From positions 868,001 through 932,000 of the forward strand of contig NZ_AP027732.1 in assembly GCF_030296615.1 (NCBI RefSeq): a DNA stretch of 64,000 nt, in the 5' to 3' direction. The position numbers were made by a program, and so were the translations under genes. This DNA comes from Frondihabitans sucicola. GTDB taxonomy: Bacteria > Actinomycetota > Actinomycetes > Actinomycetales > Microbacteriaceae. The notes beneath the pieces were generated by a model that did not search any database, was not told the origin of the DNA, and saw only the letters and a list, made by a program, of their open reading frames with translations. Positions 8,350-16,476 of this stretch are shown one piece after another (positions within the stretch are counted from its first letter, which is position 1; every line of letters begins with the position of its first letter).

Positions 8350-10530
8350 TCACACCTCGACAACTTCCGGGCCGGGAAGGACTGCGTCTTCGGAGGCCGT
8401 CTCTGTCGTGCCCCGCTTGGCGCCGAATGCTCGCGGGCCGATGGCTCGGAGGATGTTCGGCATGACGATGATTCGAATGACGACGGCGTCGAGGGCGACG
8501 GCGATGGCGAGGCCGATACCGATTTCGCGAACGATGCCGATCTGCCCGGTCATGAAGGAGCAGAAGACAGCAATCATGATGACGGCGGCGCTGTTGATCA
8601 TCCGCCGGGTTCGGCGCGCCCCGTCGAGGACGGCCGCGTCGTAAGCCAGCCCGCCCCGGTGCGCCTCGCGCATGCGGGAGATCATGATGACCATGTAGTC
8701 CATGCTGAGGCCGAACATCACGGCGAACAGCAGGATCGGCGTCACGGAGTTCAGCGGCTGCGTCGAGACGGCGTGCTGGACCGCGGTAAGCAGCCCGAGG
8801 CTTGCGGCGACGACGAGGACGTTGAACAGCAGCGCGAGCGCGGGCAGGAGTGCCGATCGGAAGGCGAACGCGAGCATGAGGAACGTCAACAGGAGGACGA
8901 CGCCGGCGATGAGGGGGAAGCCAGCGATGAGGGTGTTGTCGAAGTCGAGCCCTTGAGCGGTCGCGCCGGTGACGGCCACGCTTGCTCCAGTCCCGAGGGC
9001 GGCCGGGAGGCCCGTGCGAATGGTGCGGACGAGGTCGTGTGCCTGCACCGAGTCGGGACCCTGCGTGCTCGTAACCAGCAGCCGCATGGTGGTGGTCCCG
9101 TTGGATCGGTGAAACACCTGAGAGAGGGGCTTCGGGGTTGTCGCGGCGTCGAGGGCGGCTGTCAGCTGCTCGGTCGGGATTCCCCGTGTGGTGACGGAGT
9201 CGACTGAGTTCACGCCGGGTTCTTTCGTGAGAAACTCGGTGGCTTTGTTCGCCAACGTCAGAACCTGGGTGCTTGTCGAATTGCCGTGGCTGGTGAGGAT
9301 GACGTCGATGGGGAAGAGGCCTTCCTGGCCGATGTCCTTCTTGATGACCTCGAGGCCGATGCGCGCGGGGTCGTTGGCCGGAAGGACCGTTGCGCTCGCG
9401 ACCGGAGACTGGAGAGAGATCCCCAGAATCGGTGTGGCGACGGCGAGCATGACGATGATGCCGGCAAGGCCGATGAGGCCGGGGTGGCGGGGGTGGCGGT
9501 GCGGTGTCGTGCGCTTCTCGCGGCGGGCGGGGAGAGGGATGCGGAGGCGGTTGACGCGATCCCCGAGAAGCACGAGTCCTGCGGGCAGAACCAGGACCGT
9601 GACGGCGAGGGCGACGATCGTGACCACGATGCCGCCGAGGGCAATGCTCGTGAACGCCATCACGCGTGGGATGAACAACGCGGCGAGGGCAAGGACGACG
9701 GCGATGCCGCTGTACAGCACCGACTTTCCGGCGGTCTGCATCGCGGTCACCACGGCGTCGGCCGGGGTCTCGCCGCGGTCGAGTTCTTCTCGGAATCGCT
9801 TGATGATGAAGAGCGAGTAGTCGACGGCGACGGCGAGGCCGATCATCGAGACGATGTTGGAGTAGAGGTTCGAGATGTCGGTCACGTGAGTGGCCAGAAA
9901 GCCGATTCCGCTGGCGATTGCGAGGGCCGAACCTGCAACGAGAAGCGGCAGCACCGTCGCCACGACTGTCCCGAAGACGACGAGCAGAACCATGATCAGC
10001 AGCGGGAAGACAATGAGCTCGGCTCGGGTGGCGTCCTCCTTGGAGTGTGCGTTGAGCTGGAAGTCCAAGGCGGGCTGACCGGTGACGTAGACGTTCTTCG
10101 CCGAACCATCGGCGGAGAGCTTGCTTTGAAGGCCGGGCACGAGGTTCTGGGCGCTGGTGCCGTCGCCGTCGAATCCTGCGGTGATGACGGCGGTGTGACC
10201 GCTTCGGGAGACGAATGCCGAGTTGTCGACGGGGGTCGTGATCGTCGTGGCGCCAGCGCTTCGCAGGATATTCGTCGCGGACCCGTAGTCGGGATCGGTC
10301 AGCGTCTTGTCCCCGTCGAGGACCACGACAACTTGGTTCGGCGCGTCGCCGAACGCCTTCTGGACGACCTTCTGGGTGACGAGCGCTTCGGCGCGAGGAT
10401 TGGTGAAACCTCCTCCGGAGAGGGCGCCGTCGAGCTGCGTGGCGAGAAGCGCGCCGGCAGCCAGCACGATGAGCCAGATGGCAAGCACCAAGCGTGGATG
10501 GCGGGTGATTCGCCTGGTCAGTTGTGGCAT
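8350..10530 (-). CDS. MMPL-family (RND superfamily) membrane transporter
   Basis: This large inner-membrane transporter of the MMPL group exports lipids or drugs using the proton gradient. It follows the family plan: one N-terminal helix, an extracellular loop (about 30-155), five to six membrane helices, a second large loop, and another helix bundle, in about 726 residues. The start chosen is the ATG giving MPQLTRRITRHP, which has a strong AAAGGGG ribosome-binding site six bases upstream. An earlier in-frame ATG lies inside the proposed operator. The gene is followed by marR, suggesting a regulated efflux unit. The substrate cannot be read from the sequence. Confidence 0.93.
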   Translation of the reverse strand: MPQLTRRITRHPRLVLAIWLIVLAAGALLATQLDGALSGGGFTNPRAEALVTQKVVQKAFGDAPNQVVVVLDGDKTLTDPDYGSATNILRSAGATTITTPVDNSAFVSRSGHTAVITAGFDGDGTSAQNLVPGLQSKLSADGSAKNVYVTGQPALDFQLNAHSKEDATRAELIVFPLLIMVLLVVFGTVVATVLPLLVAGSALAIASGIGFLATHVTDISNLYSNIVSMIGLAVAVDYSLFIIKRFREELDRGETPADAVVTAMQTAGKSVLYSGIAVVLALAALFIPRVMAFTSIALGGIVVTIVALAVTVLVLPAGLVLLGDRVNRLRIPLPARREKRTTPHRHPRHPGLIGLAGIIVMLAVATPILGISLQSPVASATVLPANDPARIGLEVIKKDIGQEGLFPIDVILTSHGNSTSTQVLTLANKATEFLTKEPGVNSVDSVTTRGIPTEQLTAALDAATTPKPLSQVFHRSNGTTTMRLLVTSTQGPDSVQAHDLVRTIRTGLPAALGTGASVAVTGATAQGLDFDNTLIAGFPLIAGVVLLLTFLMLAFAFRSALLPALALLFNVLVVAASLGLLTAVQHAVSTQPLNSVTPILLFAVMFGLSMDYMVIMISRMREAHRGGLAYDAAVLDGARRTRRMINSAAVIMIAVFCSFMTGQIGIVREIGIGLAIAVALDAVVIRIIVMPNILRAIGPRAFGAKRGTTETASEDAVLPGPEVVEV

Positions 10531-10548
10531 CGGCTGCCCCTTTCGGCA

Positions 10549-10584
10549 TTTACGTGTCATGACATGCATGTTGTATCACGTAAA
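10549..10584. promoter_or_regulatory. 36-bp dyad operator in the MMPL promoter
   Basis: Outer arms TTTACGTG and CACGTAAA and an inner palindrome ACATGCATGT (10562-10571) share exactly the same centre. Of 18 positions per half, 14 are symmetric. The site ends about 19 bases before the exporter start codon, overlapping its 5' leader or promoter. The neighbouring MarR protein is the obvious candidate to bind it. Confidence 0.65.
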
Positions 10585-10759
10585 CCCCGGGTTGCGTCAA
10601 GCGAACTTCCCCTCTCAGACCATTGACGCTCCCGGTGCCATCGTCCTAGTCGTCAGGGTCGATTTCTTCCATTGACGGGTCTCCCTCACGTTGGTCCGTG
10701 GCTCGTTTTGGACTGGGGCTCGGGAAGGGCTGCCCGCCGATCACGGATCTTTGAGCGAT

Positions 10760-11703
10760 TCAATCGCGGTGGCCAAGGCCGCGAAGAGCGCCGACACCTT
10801 CCCGGCGAAATGCTCCCGGTGTCGTGCCCACGACATTCCGGAACGCTCGGCTGAAGGCGGATTCTGACTGGTAGCCGACTTGCGCTGCGACGTCTGCGAC
10901 GGAGCCGTGCGAGGTGCCTCGGAGCAGCACCGCGGCCGCCGAGAGCCTGGCCTGCACCAGGAAAGCTCCGAAAGTCATGCCTGTCTCGCGTTGGAATCGG
11001 CGCATGAAGGTTGCGCGTGACGTCGTGGCGTTCAGCGATGCCCGTGCGAGTGTCCAGTTGGAGCCCGGATCATCGAGGATGTCCGTGACGGTCCGGGCGA
11101 TGTCGGGGTCGCGAACGGCTGTCCAGAGCATGGTGCCCGAGGCAGTCGTGGGGTGGGTTCGGAGCACGACAGCCAGCAGGGCAGTGCAGAGGGCAGAGAG
11201 GATCGCCGATGTTCCCCGTCCCTCGTGGAGGGCTTCCCCCGCAGCAGATTGCTGAGGTTGGTGAGGAAGTCGGCATCGGGTCCGGTGTCGCCGAGGGACA
11301 CCTGCAACGGGTCGGGGAGGCTGTGCGCGAGGATCGCGCCGGCTCCCGGCCCGGCGGTGTAGAAGCCGCAGAACAGATCGATCACCGGAGGGCCACCGCC
11401 GACGCTGGTGGTGGAGACGAAGTTCGTTCCCGTCTTTTCCGAGGTGCCGGTCAGCGGCGCAGGACCGGCGGTGACGATCCGATGGGCGGCGCCGCTGGGG
11501 ATGATGACGACGTCGCCCGCCGTCAGATGCAGTTCTCGGCCGTTCACGACGAGCAGACACTCGCCCTCGAGGAGGACGTGGAACGGTATTCGCTTCGTGC
11601 CGGGTCCGACGATGTCCATCCGCGTACTTGCGCCGAGTCGGCAGTGTCGCTCGAGAACGGCTTCGAGTTGGGCATCGCGCAATACTTTGCTGATCGCGTC
11701 CAT
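10760..11703 (-). CDS. rclR: RclR-like AraC-family regulator of the hypochlorous-acid response (frameshift)
   Basis: An N-terminal cupin sensor is followed by a C-terminal AraC DNA-binding domain with two helix-turn-helix motifs. It is transcribed divergently from the rclA-like gene, as E. coli rclR is from rclA. The beginning MDAISKVL and Cys21 (in RHCRLG) align with E. coli RclR, where C21 is one of the two HOCl-sensing cysteines. C112 (in LFCGFY) is at a position comparable to E. coli C89. The frame breaks near 11231 in a G run (five G where six are needed). Adding one base joins LLRG to EALHEGRGTSAIL and restores about 314 residues. The ATG has AAAGGA upstream. Confidence 0.82.
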
Positions 11704-11725
11704 GTGATCCTTTCGCGCAGAAAAC

Positions 11726-11741
11726 AGACTCAAAGAAGTCT
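11726..11741. promoter_or_regulatory. Possible RclR site between rclR and rclA
   Basis: AGACT and AGTCT form an inverted repeat separated by six bases, and a further AGACT occurs at 11756-11760. The 72-base gap serves two divergent promoters, so an activator site is expected here. The assignment is by position only. Confidence 0.35.
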
Positions 11742-11775
11742 ATTCGGATTGATTCAAGACTGGGACGCTCGTTGC

Positions 11776-13164
11776 ATGACTACAAATTCACACTCTCTGA
11801 CGGCCGATGTCGTCGTCATCGGTTTCGGCAAGGGCGGCAAGACGGCCGCTCACGTGCTCGCCGAGGCAGGCAAGCGCATCATCCTGGTGGAACAGGACGA
11901 GAACATGTACGGCGGGACCTGCCCGAATGTGGGCTGCGTACCCTCGAAGATGCTGGTCCACTACTCGAGCGCGCGCCGCCTGGAAGACGACAAGCAAGAG
12001 TTCTTCGCCCAGTCCGTCGCAGGCGTGAAGGCGCTGACGAGCGCGTTCCGGGCTGGAAACTTCGACAGTCTCAACGGTCAGAACGGCGCCGTCGTGCTGA
12101 CGGGCACCGCGCGCTTCCTCGACGACCACAGCGTCGTCGTCGGCGAAGGCCGCGACGCGATCACCGTCACCGCGACCACCGTCCTGATCAACACGGGATC
12201 CGAACCACTCCTCCCAGCTCTTCCCGGTCTGGCCGAGAGCGCCCACCTGGTCTCAGGCACCGACCTCATCCAGAAGGATCGGCTTCCGAGCCGACTCGTG
12301 ATCATCGGCGGCGGCTATCTCGGCCTCGAGTTCGCCGACATCTACCGCCACTTCGGCACGGACGTCACCGTGCTCGAAGCCGGCGACCGGTTCTTGGCCC
12401 GCGAAGACCCCGACATCGCCGATGCCGTCACCGGCATCCTGGAGGGGGACGGCATCGAACTCGTTACGGCCGCTCGGGTTATCGCCGTTCGAGACAACGA
12501 AAACGGAGCCGTTATCTCCTACGAGAAGGACGGGCGCACGTTCGAGGTCGCCGCCGACGCGATCCTCCCGGCCACCGGCCGTCGACCCGCAATCGACAAC
12601 CTGGACCTCGCCGCCGCAGGAATCGAGGTCACACAGCGTGGTGCCGTGAAGGTCGACGACCAGTTGCGCACCACTCAGCCACACATCTTCGCTCTGGGTG
12701 ACGTCAACGGTGGGCCGCAGTTCACCTACGTCTCTCTCGACGATGCGCGCATCGTGCTCGACCAGCTCCTCGGTGAGGGCACGCGGCGTGTCTCGGACCG
12801 TGTGGCTGTGCCGCACACCCTCTTCATCACACCTCCCCTTGCCACGGTCGGTCTCACCGAAACGGAGGCACGTGCGCAAGGCCTGAACATCACCGTCTCG
12901 CGCGAGAACGTCGCGGACATCGTCGCGATGCCTCGCGCCTACACCGTGGAGGAGACGCGAGGGCTGATGAAATTCATCGTCGACGCGGACACCGACACGA
13001 TTCTTGGTGCCGCCTTGTTGAGTATTGACGCGCAGGAGATCATCAATCTCGTTTCCCTCGCCGTCCGCCATGGCATCACCGCCACGCAGTTGCGGAACTC
13101 GATCTACACCCACCCCAGCTCCACCGAAGCGCTTAACGAAGTCTTCGATAAGGTCATCAGCTGA
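11776..13164 (+). CDS. rclA: RclA-like flavin disulfide oxidoreductase
   Basis: This member of the pyridine nucleotide-disulfide reductase family belongs with E. coli RclA, which protects against reactive chlorine species. The FAD motif GFGKGG is at 16-21 and the redox pair CPNVGC is at C49 and C54. The NAD(P)H motif GGGYLG is at 178-183. The stretch GDVNGGPQFTYVSLDD and the region around LLGEG are close to RclA. The family C-terminal THPS motif is present near the end. The 462-residue length is normal. No strong ribosome-binding site precedes the ATG. The divergent rclR-like regulator supports the role; dihydrolipoamide dehydrogenase is less likely because of the RclA-specific stretches and the absence of ketoacid dehydrogenase genes. 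Confidence 0.9.
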   Translation: MTTNSHSLTADVVVIGFGKGGKTAAHVLAEAGKRIILVEQDENMYGGTCPNVGCVPSKMLVHYSSARRLEDDKQEFFAQSVAGVKALTSAFRAGNFDSLNGQNGAVVLTGTARFLDDHSVVVGEGRDAITVTATTVLINTGSEPLLPALPGLAESAHLVSGTDLIQKDRLPSRLVIIGGGYLGLEFADIYRHFGTDVTVLEAGDRFLAREDPDIADAVTGILEGDGIELVTAARVIAVRDNENGAVISYEKDGRTFEVAADAILPATGRRPAIDNLDLAAAGIEVTQRGAVKVDDQLRTTQPHIFALGDVNGGPQFTYVSLDDARIVLDQLLGEGTRRVSDRVAVPHTLFITPPLATVGLTETEARAQGLNITVSRENVADIVAMPRAYTVEETRGLMKFIVDADTDTILGAALLSIDAQEIINLVSLAVRHGITATQLRNSIYTHPSSTEALNEVFDKVIS

Positions 13165-13202
13165 CCCTCACCGGAGCGAGGCAAACGAACGCGCCCGGCG
13201 GC

Positions 13203-13808
13203 TCACGAGGCCGACCTGGCGAGGTCGATTTGCCTCAGGACGCGGGCTCGGGCGTAGTCGGCGTCGACCTCTTTCCCCGTGATGAGCGCCCGGAAGAAGA
13301 TTGGTGCGACGAGTTCTTCCACGAACGCGTCGGGATCGGTGTCGTCGGGGAGTTCGCCGCGCGCGCTGCCCCGGCGGACGACGGCCGCGGCGAGCCCGAG
13401 TCGGTACTCCCACAGGGCCCGGCCCGCTGCTTCGACCTCGGGTTCGCGTGAGGCTTCGCCCACGAACGCGCGGATGATTCCCCCGCCGACGCCTCGCAGG
13501 TTCTCCAACACGGCGACGACGAGAAGAGAGAGGTCGCTTTCCAGGGAGCCGGTGTCCGGGATCGGGATGACCTCGTCGGTCAGCTGCGACAGGGTGGACG
13601 CGATCATCGCAGCCTTGTTCGGAAAACGCCGATAGAGCGTGGCTCTGTGAACCCCGGCGCGCTCGGCTACCGCATCCATCGACAAGCGGGTGTATCCCAC
13701 CGTGACCAGCATCTCGAGGACCGCCGATTGGACGGAGGCGCTGACCCGGGCGCTCCGGCCACCGGGTCGCTTCCCATCGCCCGCCCCGCCTCGCCTGACA
13801 GGGTCCAT
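13203..13808 (-). CDS. TetR/AcrR-family transcriptional regulator
   Basis: This 201-residue TetR protein has an N-terminal helix-turn-helix (core SMDAVAERAGVHRATLYRRF, about 43-62) followed by a helical ligand-binding domain. The ATG giving MDPVRRGG is chosen because GGGAGG precedes it by four bases; a longer in-frame extension would run through the putative operator. It is divergent from the SRPBCC gene, with a perfect inverted repeat between them, so it most likely represses that gene and itself. Its ligand is unknown. Confidence 0.9.
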   Translation of the reverse strand: MDPVRRGGAGDGKRPGGRSARVSASVQSAVLEMLVTVGYTRLSMDAVAERAGVHRATLYRRFPNKAAMIASTLSQLTDEVIPIPDTGSLESDLSLLVVAVLENLRGVGGGIIRAFVGEASREPEVEAAGRALWEYRLGLAAAVVRRGSARGELPDDTDPDAFVEELVAPIFFRALITGKEVDADYARARVLRQIDLARSAS

Positions 13809-13878
13809 ATCGCCTCCCGGAACGGACAGGATGCGTCCGTGTTGCATCGTGCCTCGCAGTTTGACACACTCCACTAAA

Positions 13879-13893
13879 GCGACACCGTGTCGC
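13879..13893. promoter_or_regulatory. TetR operator between tetR and the SRPBCC gene
   Basis: GCGACAC-C-GTGTCGC is a perfect 7+1+7 inverted repeat in the divergent intergenic region. Length and symmetry fit a TetR-family operator. Confidence 0.65.
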
Positions 13894-13983
13894 ACAACCT
13901 GTCTCGGGTTCCGCAGTCCGTCAATCGATGGGCCCGAGCCGACACACCACGTCTGACGTCATCGTCAGCAGCGAAAGGACCCC

Positions 13984-14412
13984 ATGGCGACCGTCACCCG
14001 GGCGACCCAGATCACCGCCACCGCCGACACCGTGTGGGAGATCCTCCAGGACACCGCCGCGTATCCGGAGTGGAATCCCTTCATGAAGATCACGGGCAAC
14101 GTGGTCGTCGGCTCCAAGATCACCGTCCGCATCACGCCTCCCGGAAGCAAACCGCAGACATTCACGCCCACGGTCACCGCCGTCGAACCCGGCCGTCGAC
14201 TCGCCTGGCTCGGCCGACTGATCCTGCCCGGTGTCTTCGACGGCGCTCACAGCCTTCTGGTGGAGCCGACCTCCGAGACCACCTGTCGCTTCACCCAATC
14301 CGAAACGTTCACCGGCATCCTCGTGCCGCTCTTCCGCAGTCTCTTGAAGAACACGGACGCCGGATTCGCCGCCATGAACGCAGCACTCGCGGCACGGGCG
14401 GAGAACGCCTGA
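13984..14412 (+). CDS. SRPBCC-family protein
   Basis: This 142-residue protein has a START/Bet v1-like hydrophobic-cavity fold. The family pattern is visible: an N-terminal strand and helix (TADTVWEILQDTAAYPEWNP), then a series of beta strands, and a long C-terminal helix with SLLKNTDAGFAAMNAAL. Such proteins bind or modify small hydrophobic ligands; no specific substrate can be named. GAAAGGA precedes the ATG. It is the likely target of the divergent TetR regulator. Confidence 0.85.
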   Translation: MATVTRATQITATADTVWEILQDTAAYPEWNPFMKITGNVVVGSKITVRITPPGSKPQTFTPTVTAVEPGRRLAWLGRLILPGVFDGAHSLLVEPTSETTCRFTQSETFTGILVPLFRSLLKNTDAGFAAMNAALAARAENA

Positions 14413-14640
14413 AACAGGCGACCGACTGAGTCGGGCCGGGTCAGGTCCCGAGAGTGGGGCCTGGTCGGGCGGGGTGCGGGCCGGGTTGATTCGAAGTCAG
14501 CGTGATACGCCGGTTCGACCTCGATCGGGGTGACGTCGTTCGGCTCGGAGTGGAGCCGGTGACGGTCGACGGGGCCTTGGGGCGGCCGTGGTCGTTGTGC
14601 CAAGCTGAGCGGAATTCACCGCTTACCCGAAAGGCGGCTC

Positions 14641-15630
14641 ATGCGCATCGCAGCGTTCATCGTCACCATCTTGTTGGCCACAGGGCTCTTGATGGGCGGA
14701 GTAACCCTCCTCGTCCTCCAGAGTGATCTGCAAGATCCCGGTTGGATCTTCGTTCAGTCCCTGGCGATGATTCCGTTCGTTTATGGGCCGTTGACCGTCG
14801 GGTCGTTCCGTGCCTCGTGGGACGTCGCCGGGTCGCTCGAATCCGGACGTTATTTTCGTCGCATCGTCTTGGTTGTTCTTGGTCTCGAAGCCATTGCTGC
14901 GGTCTGCACGGTCGCCTGTGCCATCGTGACGTCAAGCGGTCCTCTGATTCCTGTCGTCTTCATCGGCACCGGTGCTGTGTTGACGGTCATTGCGTTGCTG
15001 GTCGGGCCGATCGTCTATCGGTACGACCGGGCCCACCCGAGGCCACATCAGGAGTGGGTGGCGATCGAGCCGACGCAGGTTCGGCGGAAGATCGTGGTGG
15101 TCGCGATCACGTTCGTCGGAGTGCTTGCTCTGGGACTCATCGGCCTTGGTGTGGTGAACGATTTTGCTCCACGCAGCCTGAGTTTGTCGCAGCTCCTCCT
15201 CTTCGCCCTGTCTTTCGCGTGCATCATGGCCGGCGCTGTCGCCATTTTCTCCACCTTGCGATGGAATCGAAGGCTCCGCGATGTCACTGACAGGGATCCG
15301 TCGAGGCTTCGACGCATCGCCAAAGTCGTCATTCGCAAGAAGCCGATTGATCTGGAGCCGGAGGATCTGACCGCCGCGGCTCGGTATGCGGCCGTCATCT
15401 CGATCACGATGTCGTTCCAGCTGGCCTATCTCGTTCTCCTCTACGCAGGAATCCTGCTCCAGCAGATCAACACGTTGCGCGAGGGCTTCGGCGACAGCTT
15501 CTCGATCATCATCATCGTCTTCCTTGTGGCGATCCTGGCCGTCATCTTTCCTCTTCAGGTGGTCCGCATCGGTCGAGCCCGCCGGTACGTCCGAGAGCAC
15601 ACAGCTGATCTCGACCCGCTGGCCGCCTGA
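14641..15630 (+). CDS. Multi-pass membrane protein of unknown function
   Basis: I do not recognise the family. The 329-residue protein shows about seven to eight hydrophobic segments, at roughly 4-27, 37-57, 76-98, 102-124, 147-170, 181-205, 255-280 and 290-312. A charged cytoplasmic loop (about 208-245) is rich in Arg and Lys, and the C-terminus is polar. The ATG is preceded by GAAAGG. Its codons use more T at third positions than the neighbouring genes, for example in the first 100 codons. It stands alone between the SRPBCC gene and a convergent TetR gene. The 228-base gap before it holds no gene that I can see. Confidence 0.7.
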   Translation: MRIAAFIVTILLATGLLMGGVTLLVLQSDLQDPGWIFVQSLAMIPFVYGPLTVGSFRASWDVAGSLESGRYFRRIVLVVLGLEAIAAVCTVACAIVTSSGPLIPVVFIGTGAVLTVIALLVGPIVYRYDRAHPRPHQEWVAIEPTQVRRKIVVVAITFVGVLALGLIGLGVVNDFAPRSLSLSQLLLFALSFACIMAGAVAIFSTLRWNRRLRDVTDRDPSRLRRIAKVVIRKKPIDLEPEDLTAAARYAAVISITMSFQLAYLVLLYAGILLQQINTLREGFGDSFSIIIIVFLVAILAVIFPLQVVRIGRARRYVREHTADLDPLAA

Positions 15631-15775
15631 ACACGAGTCTGGACGAGTGGGCCTACTACGACGTCGTCGTCACCGCCAACCCGGGCAACGGCTTTTGCTT
15701 CCGGTTCGCCGGACGGGTGGAGGAGAGGGCCACCGGGCTGAAAGGGCCCGGCGCGACCTCGCGGGTGGCTGAGCC

Positions 15776-16381
15776 TCATCGGCGGAGAGGCGCTATGCCG
15801 CCCTCCAGGCACCGCTGAATGGCGGGACCGAGCCAGGTCGTGGCCTCGGCCTCGTCCATCGCGACGATTGCCGGCAGCTTCAGCACGTAGCGGCAGAACG
15901 CGAATCCGAGGACGTGTGACGCGATGAGGGCGGCCCTCTTCGCCGGCACGGCGTCCCCGTTCGAATCCCCGGGGACGGCGTGGGCGATGACGGGAAGGAG
16001 TTGCTGCTCGAAGACCGTTTTCATCTTTTCGGCAGCGGCGGTGTCTTTCGGTGCGGCGGTCAGGAGAATCCGCAGGGGAACCCCGGTGTCGGTGGCCTCC
16101 CACCGCTCCACGAAGTGCTGCGCCAGGGCGGCGCCGAGATCCTGCCGGGGTGTGTCGCTGAAGTCGGACATCTCCAGATCGATCTCGGTGGCGGCGGAGA
16201 AGAGCCCGTCCTTGCTGCCGAAGTAGCGCATCACGAGAGCCGCGTCGATGCCCGCCTCGGCCGCGATGGCGCGGATCGACGTCCCGTCGTATCCGTCCGA
16301 AGCGAAACGGTGACGCGCGACCTCGAGGATGAGGCCTGCCGTCCTGGCCTTCTGCTGCGCCCGCGACGTGGAATCGGTCAT
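15776..16381 (-). CDS. TetR/AcrR-family transcriptional regulator
   Basis: This 201-residue TetR protein has its helix-turn-helix at about 33-55 (TSIRAIAAEAGIDAALVMRY) and a helical ligand-binding domain (TetR_C_17-like in appearance). It is divergent from a FAD monooxygenase gene. Two matching palindromes lie in the gap, making autorepression and control of the monooxygenase likely. The purine-rich GGAGGA lies immediately against the ATG, a closer spacing than usual. Confidence 0.9.
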   Translation of the reverse strand: MTDSTSRAQQKARTAGLILEVARHRFASDGYDGTSIRAIAAEAGIDAALVMRYFGSKDGLFSAATEIDLEMSDFSDTPRQDLGAALAQHFVERWEATDTGVPLRILLTAAPKDTAAAEKMKTVFEQQLLPVIAHAVPGDSNGDAVPAKRAALIASHVLGFAFCRYVLKLPAIVAMDEAEATTWLGPAIQRCLEGGIAPLRR

Positions 16382-16393
16382 TCCTCCATTCTA

Positions 16394-16409
16394 TTCAACG
16401 ATCGTTGAC
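16394..16409. promoter_or_regulatory. TetR operator, copy 1
   Basis: TTCAACGATCGTTGAC contains the perfect palindrome TCAACGATCGTTGA. It lies 13 bases upstream of the tetR start, so it covers the tetR promoter or leader. The half-site GTCAACG recurs in the second copy. Confidence 0.7.
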
Positions 16410-16431
16410 CCAACGGATCGAGAAGCGTAGG

Positions 16432-16447
16432 GTCAACGTTTGTTGAC
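16432..16447. promoter_or_regulatory. TetR operator, copy 2
   Basis: GTCAACGTTTGTTGAC has GTCAAC/GTTGAC arms and extends by one more pair to GGTCAAC/GTTGACC. Its centre is 38 bases from that of the first copy and it lies about 30 bases upstream of the monooxygenase start. Confidence 0.7.
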
Positions 16448-16476
16448 CGAAAGCATCGGCCGCGGAATGGAGCGTC

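Noticed and set aside
8105..10549. 814-codon minus-strand frame overlapping the MMPL gene
   Set aside because: It is the MMPL coding strand in a wrong frame; the translation is Arg/Pro/His-rich with no membrane segments.
11776..13164. Mercuric reductase or dihydrolipoamide dehydrogenase
   Set aside because: There is no mer gene, no N-terminal metal-binding domain and no vicinal C-terminal cysteines; family-specific stretches and the divergent AraC gene fit RclA better.
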